Shown here piece by piece: positions 62,769-64,000 of a stretch of DNA of 64,000 nucleotides. The stretch comes from Planctomycetales bacterium ZRK34 (GTDB lineage: Bacteria > Planctomycetota > Phycisphaerae > Phycisphaerales > Zrk34), in assembly GCA_014873095.1 (NCBI GenBank), contig CP050848.1, positions 1,426,001 through 1,490,000 of the forward strand, given 5' to 3'. The position numbers were made by a program, and so were the translations under genes. Position 1 is the stretch's first letter, and the number at the start of each line of letters is the position of its first letter. The notes beneath the pieces were generated by a model. That model was given only the letters and a program-made list of their open reading frames with translations, was not told the origin of the DNA and made no database searches.

Positions 62769-64000
62769 GAACGACGCTTATCCGCATGCCGCTGATTGCC
62801 GCCGCCGCGCTGAGCCTCACATGCGCCGCGGAAGCCGACATCACCACCGGCCTCATCGGCCAATGGCGCTTTGATGAAACCAGCGGGACCACCGCCGTCG
62901 ACACCATCGGCACGCTGGACGGCACAGCCGAAGGCGGCACGACGCTCGGCGTCGCCGGTGTGATCGATACGGCCTTCGGGTTCACGCCCTCCACCTCGGA
63001 CCGTGTGCAGCTCGACGGCTCGGCGGCGTCGCTGGTCCCCGCCACCGATGACTTCAGCGTCTTCGCCTGGGTCAAGGTCGACGCCGCCCCCGCCAGCCAG
63101 TACCACATCTTCTCGTCCAACAACGGGCAGGTCGGTCGGGCCAACCTCAGCGTCAACAGTTCCGGCCAGTTGTTCTGGTTCCAGAACGGCGGCGTCCCTG
63201 AAACCGCCGCGCCGGTCAATCTTGTCGACGGGCAGTATCACCTCGTCGGCATCACGCGACAGTCAAACAATTTCACGCTCCACGTCGACAATCAGGCGTT
63301 TGCCATCGGCTCCAGCGCCGGGGCGATCTCGCAGGCGGTCGATTGGCGCGTCGGTTCCTACGGCAGCGAGTCGACCGGATTCTTCGATGGATCGATCGAC
63401 GATGTGCGCGTCTACGACCGGGCCCTGAGCAGCAAAGACGTGAACCAGATGATCTACCGGGCAGGGAGCACCGCCGATGTGCTGATCGCCGATACGCTCA
63501 ACGGCCGCGTACTCAAGTACCACGTCGATGGAACAACATGGACGCAGACCGGCGTGTTCGCCTCGTCGCTGTCGCAACCCAACGGCATGGCGCAGGACGC
63601 CGCCGGCAATGTCTACATCGGTGAGGAATTCGACGGCGGAAGCGTGCTCAAGTATGACCGCAACGGCGTTCTGCTCGGCACCGTGGCCACCGAAGGCGTC
63701 GACTTCACCGGCCGGCCCGAAGCCCTGGAGATCGGGCCCGATGGGAATCTGTACATGTCCGTGGCTTTCGGCACGGACTCCGACCGCGTTTACATGATTG
63801 ACACCGCCACCAACGCCGTGTCCACCTTCGCCCCCACCACAGACAGCGTCAACTATACCTTGGACAACCCGCGCGGCATCGCCTTCGGGCCCGACGGCAA
63901 TCTCTACGTCACCAGCCGCGAAGGCGACACCATCACCATCTTCGACGGCTCCTCCGGCGCGTACCTCGGCGAACTCGCCACCGTTGACAGACCTCAGGGC
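62765..64000 (+). CDS. LamG-NHL secreted protein, 3' end beyond window
   Basis: At least 412 residues from ATG 62765 (AGGAG eight bases upstream), overlapping the FecR stop. Signal peptide ending CAAEADITT. LamG domain at about 25-230 (GLIGQWRFDETSGTTAVD; FTLHVDNQAFAIG; SIDDVRVYDRALSSKDVNQM). An NHL propeller follows (DVLIADTLNGRVLKYHVDG, LEIGPDGNLYMSVAFG) with the signature TDSVNYTLDNPRGIA. It repeats the two domain types seen in FecR proteins here. A PEP-CTERM tail is expected past 64000 but not seen. Confidence 0.9.
   Translation, partial: MRTTLIRMPLIAAAALSLTCAAEADITTGLIGQWRFDETSGTTAVDTIGTLDGTAEGGTTLGVAGVIDTAFGFTPSTSDRVQLDGSAASLVPATDDFSVFAWVKVDAAPASQYHIFSSNNGQVGRANLSVNSSGQLFWFQNGGVPETAAPVNLVDGQYHLVGITRQSNNFTLHVDNQAFAIGSSAGAISQAVDWRVGSYGSESTGFFDGSIDDVRVYDRALSSKDVNQMIYRAGSTADVLIADTLNGRVLKYHVDGTTWTQTGVFASSLSQPNGMAQDAAGNVYIGEEFDGGSVLKYDRNGVLLGTVATEGVDFTGRPEALEIGPDGNLYMSVAFGTDSDRVYMIDTATNAVSTFAPTTDSVNYTLDNPRGIAFGPDGNLYVTSREGDTITIFDGSSGAYLGELATVDRPQG

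Noticed and set aside
41907-64000. Iron-siderophore (FecIR-type) uptake control
   Set aside because: FecR domains alone might suggest it, but no TonB-dependent receptor or iron gene is present; neighbours are polysaccharide enzymes.
1-64000. CRISPR array or phage/defence system
   Set aside because: No regularly spaced direct repeats, cas genes, integrases or restriction genes were found; the repeats present are dispersed palindromes.

Overview
The window is GC-rich, densely coding DNA that I attribute to a Planctomycetes-lineage bacterium, most likely class Phycisphaerae. The reasons are seven sulfatase genes, secreted oxidoreductases with Tat signals, prepilin-type proteins beginning [30 protein letters not shown]-like surface proteins ending in an [11 protein letters not shown]...RRR tail, ECF sigma/FecR pairs and characteristic intergenic hairpin repeats. 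The taxonomic call rests on gene content only; there is no rRNA or ribosomal protein here.

Layout. (1) 1-8609, minus strand: four sulfatases (one cut by the window edge), an alpha/beta-hydrolase esterase, an FG-GAP protein and a Tat-exported metallophosphatase. (2) 8774-11943, minus: two PilT-type ATPases, the second with a long N-terminal extension. (3) 12146-22208, both strands: an NHL propeller, an M48 protease, an SDR, a Gfo/Idh/MocA oxidoreductase, an SGNH esterase, a DUF4139 protein, a beta-helix protein and a PL11-type rhamnogalacturonan lyase, followed by tRNA-Arg(CCG). (4) 22407-41898: a XylR/AraC-type regulator divergent from a plus-strand saccharolytic run. This holds a GH5-like enzyme, RraA-like aldolase, MFS transporter, SDR, GH10 xylanase, glucarate-dehydratase-like enolase, GH115 alpha-glucuronidase, a large GH5-like enzyme, a GH38-like/FN3 protein and a GH13 amylase, and it reads as a glucuronoxylan/uronate utilisation locus. 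(5) 41907-64000: three related cassettes. Each starts with an ECF sigma factor gene whose 3' end overlaps a membrane FecR-type anti-sigma gene, followed by a secreted propeller or surface protein. In two of the three, a prepilin-like gene and a sulfatase follow.

How it works together. Extracellular sulfatases, esterases, lyases and hydrolases would strip and cut sulfated or acetylated plant/algal polysaccharides. The GH10/GH115 cluster would release xylo-oligosaccharides and (4-O-methyl)glucuronate, taken up by the MFS carrier and processed by the SDR, enolase-superfamily and RraA-like enzymes. The most interesting part is the triple ECF/FecR/surface-protein arrangement. In two cassettes the extracytoplasmic domain of the anti-sigma factor (NHL propeller or LamG) matches the fold of the adjacent secreted protein. 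This suggests a surface-sensing system that could do for planctomycetal polysaccharide loci what SusC/D-ECF/FecR signalling does in Bacteroidetes. That role is inference; gene order, overlaps and domain matches are visible in the sequence.

No gene-free stretch exceeds about 300 bases. The longest gaps are 16340-16601, 11944-12145, 60468-60663 and the prepilin-relic region 55656-55945; each is described below.
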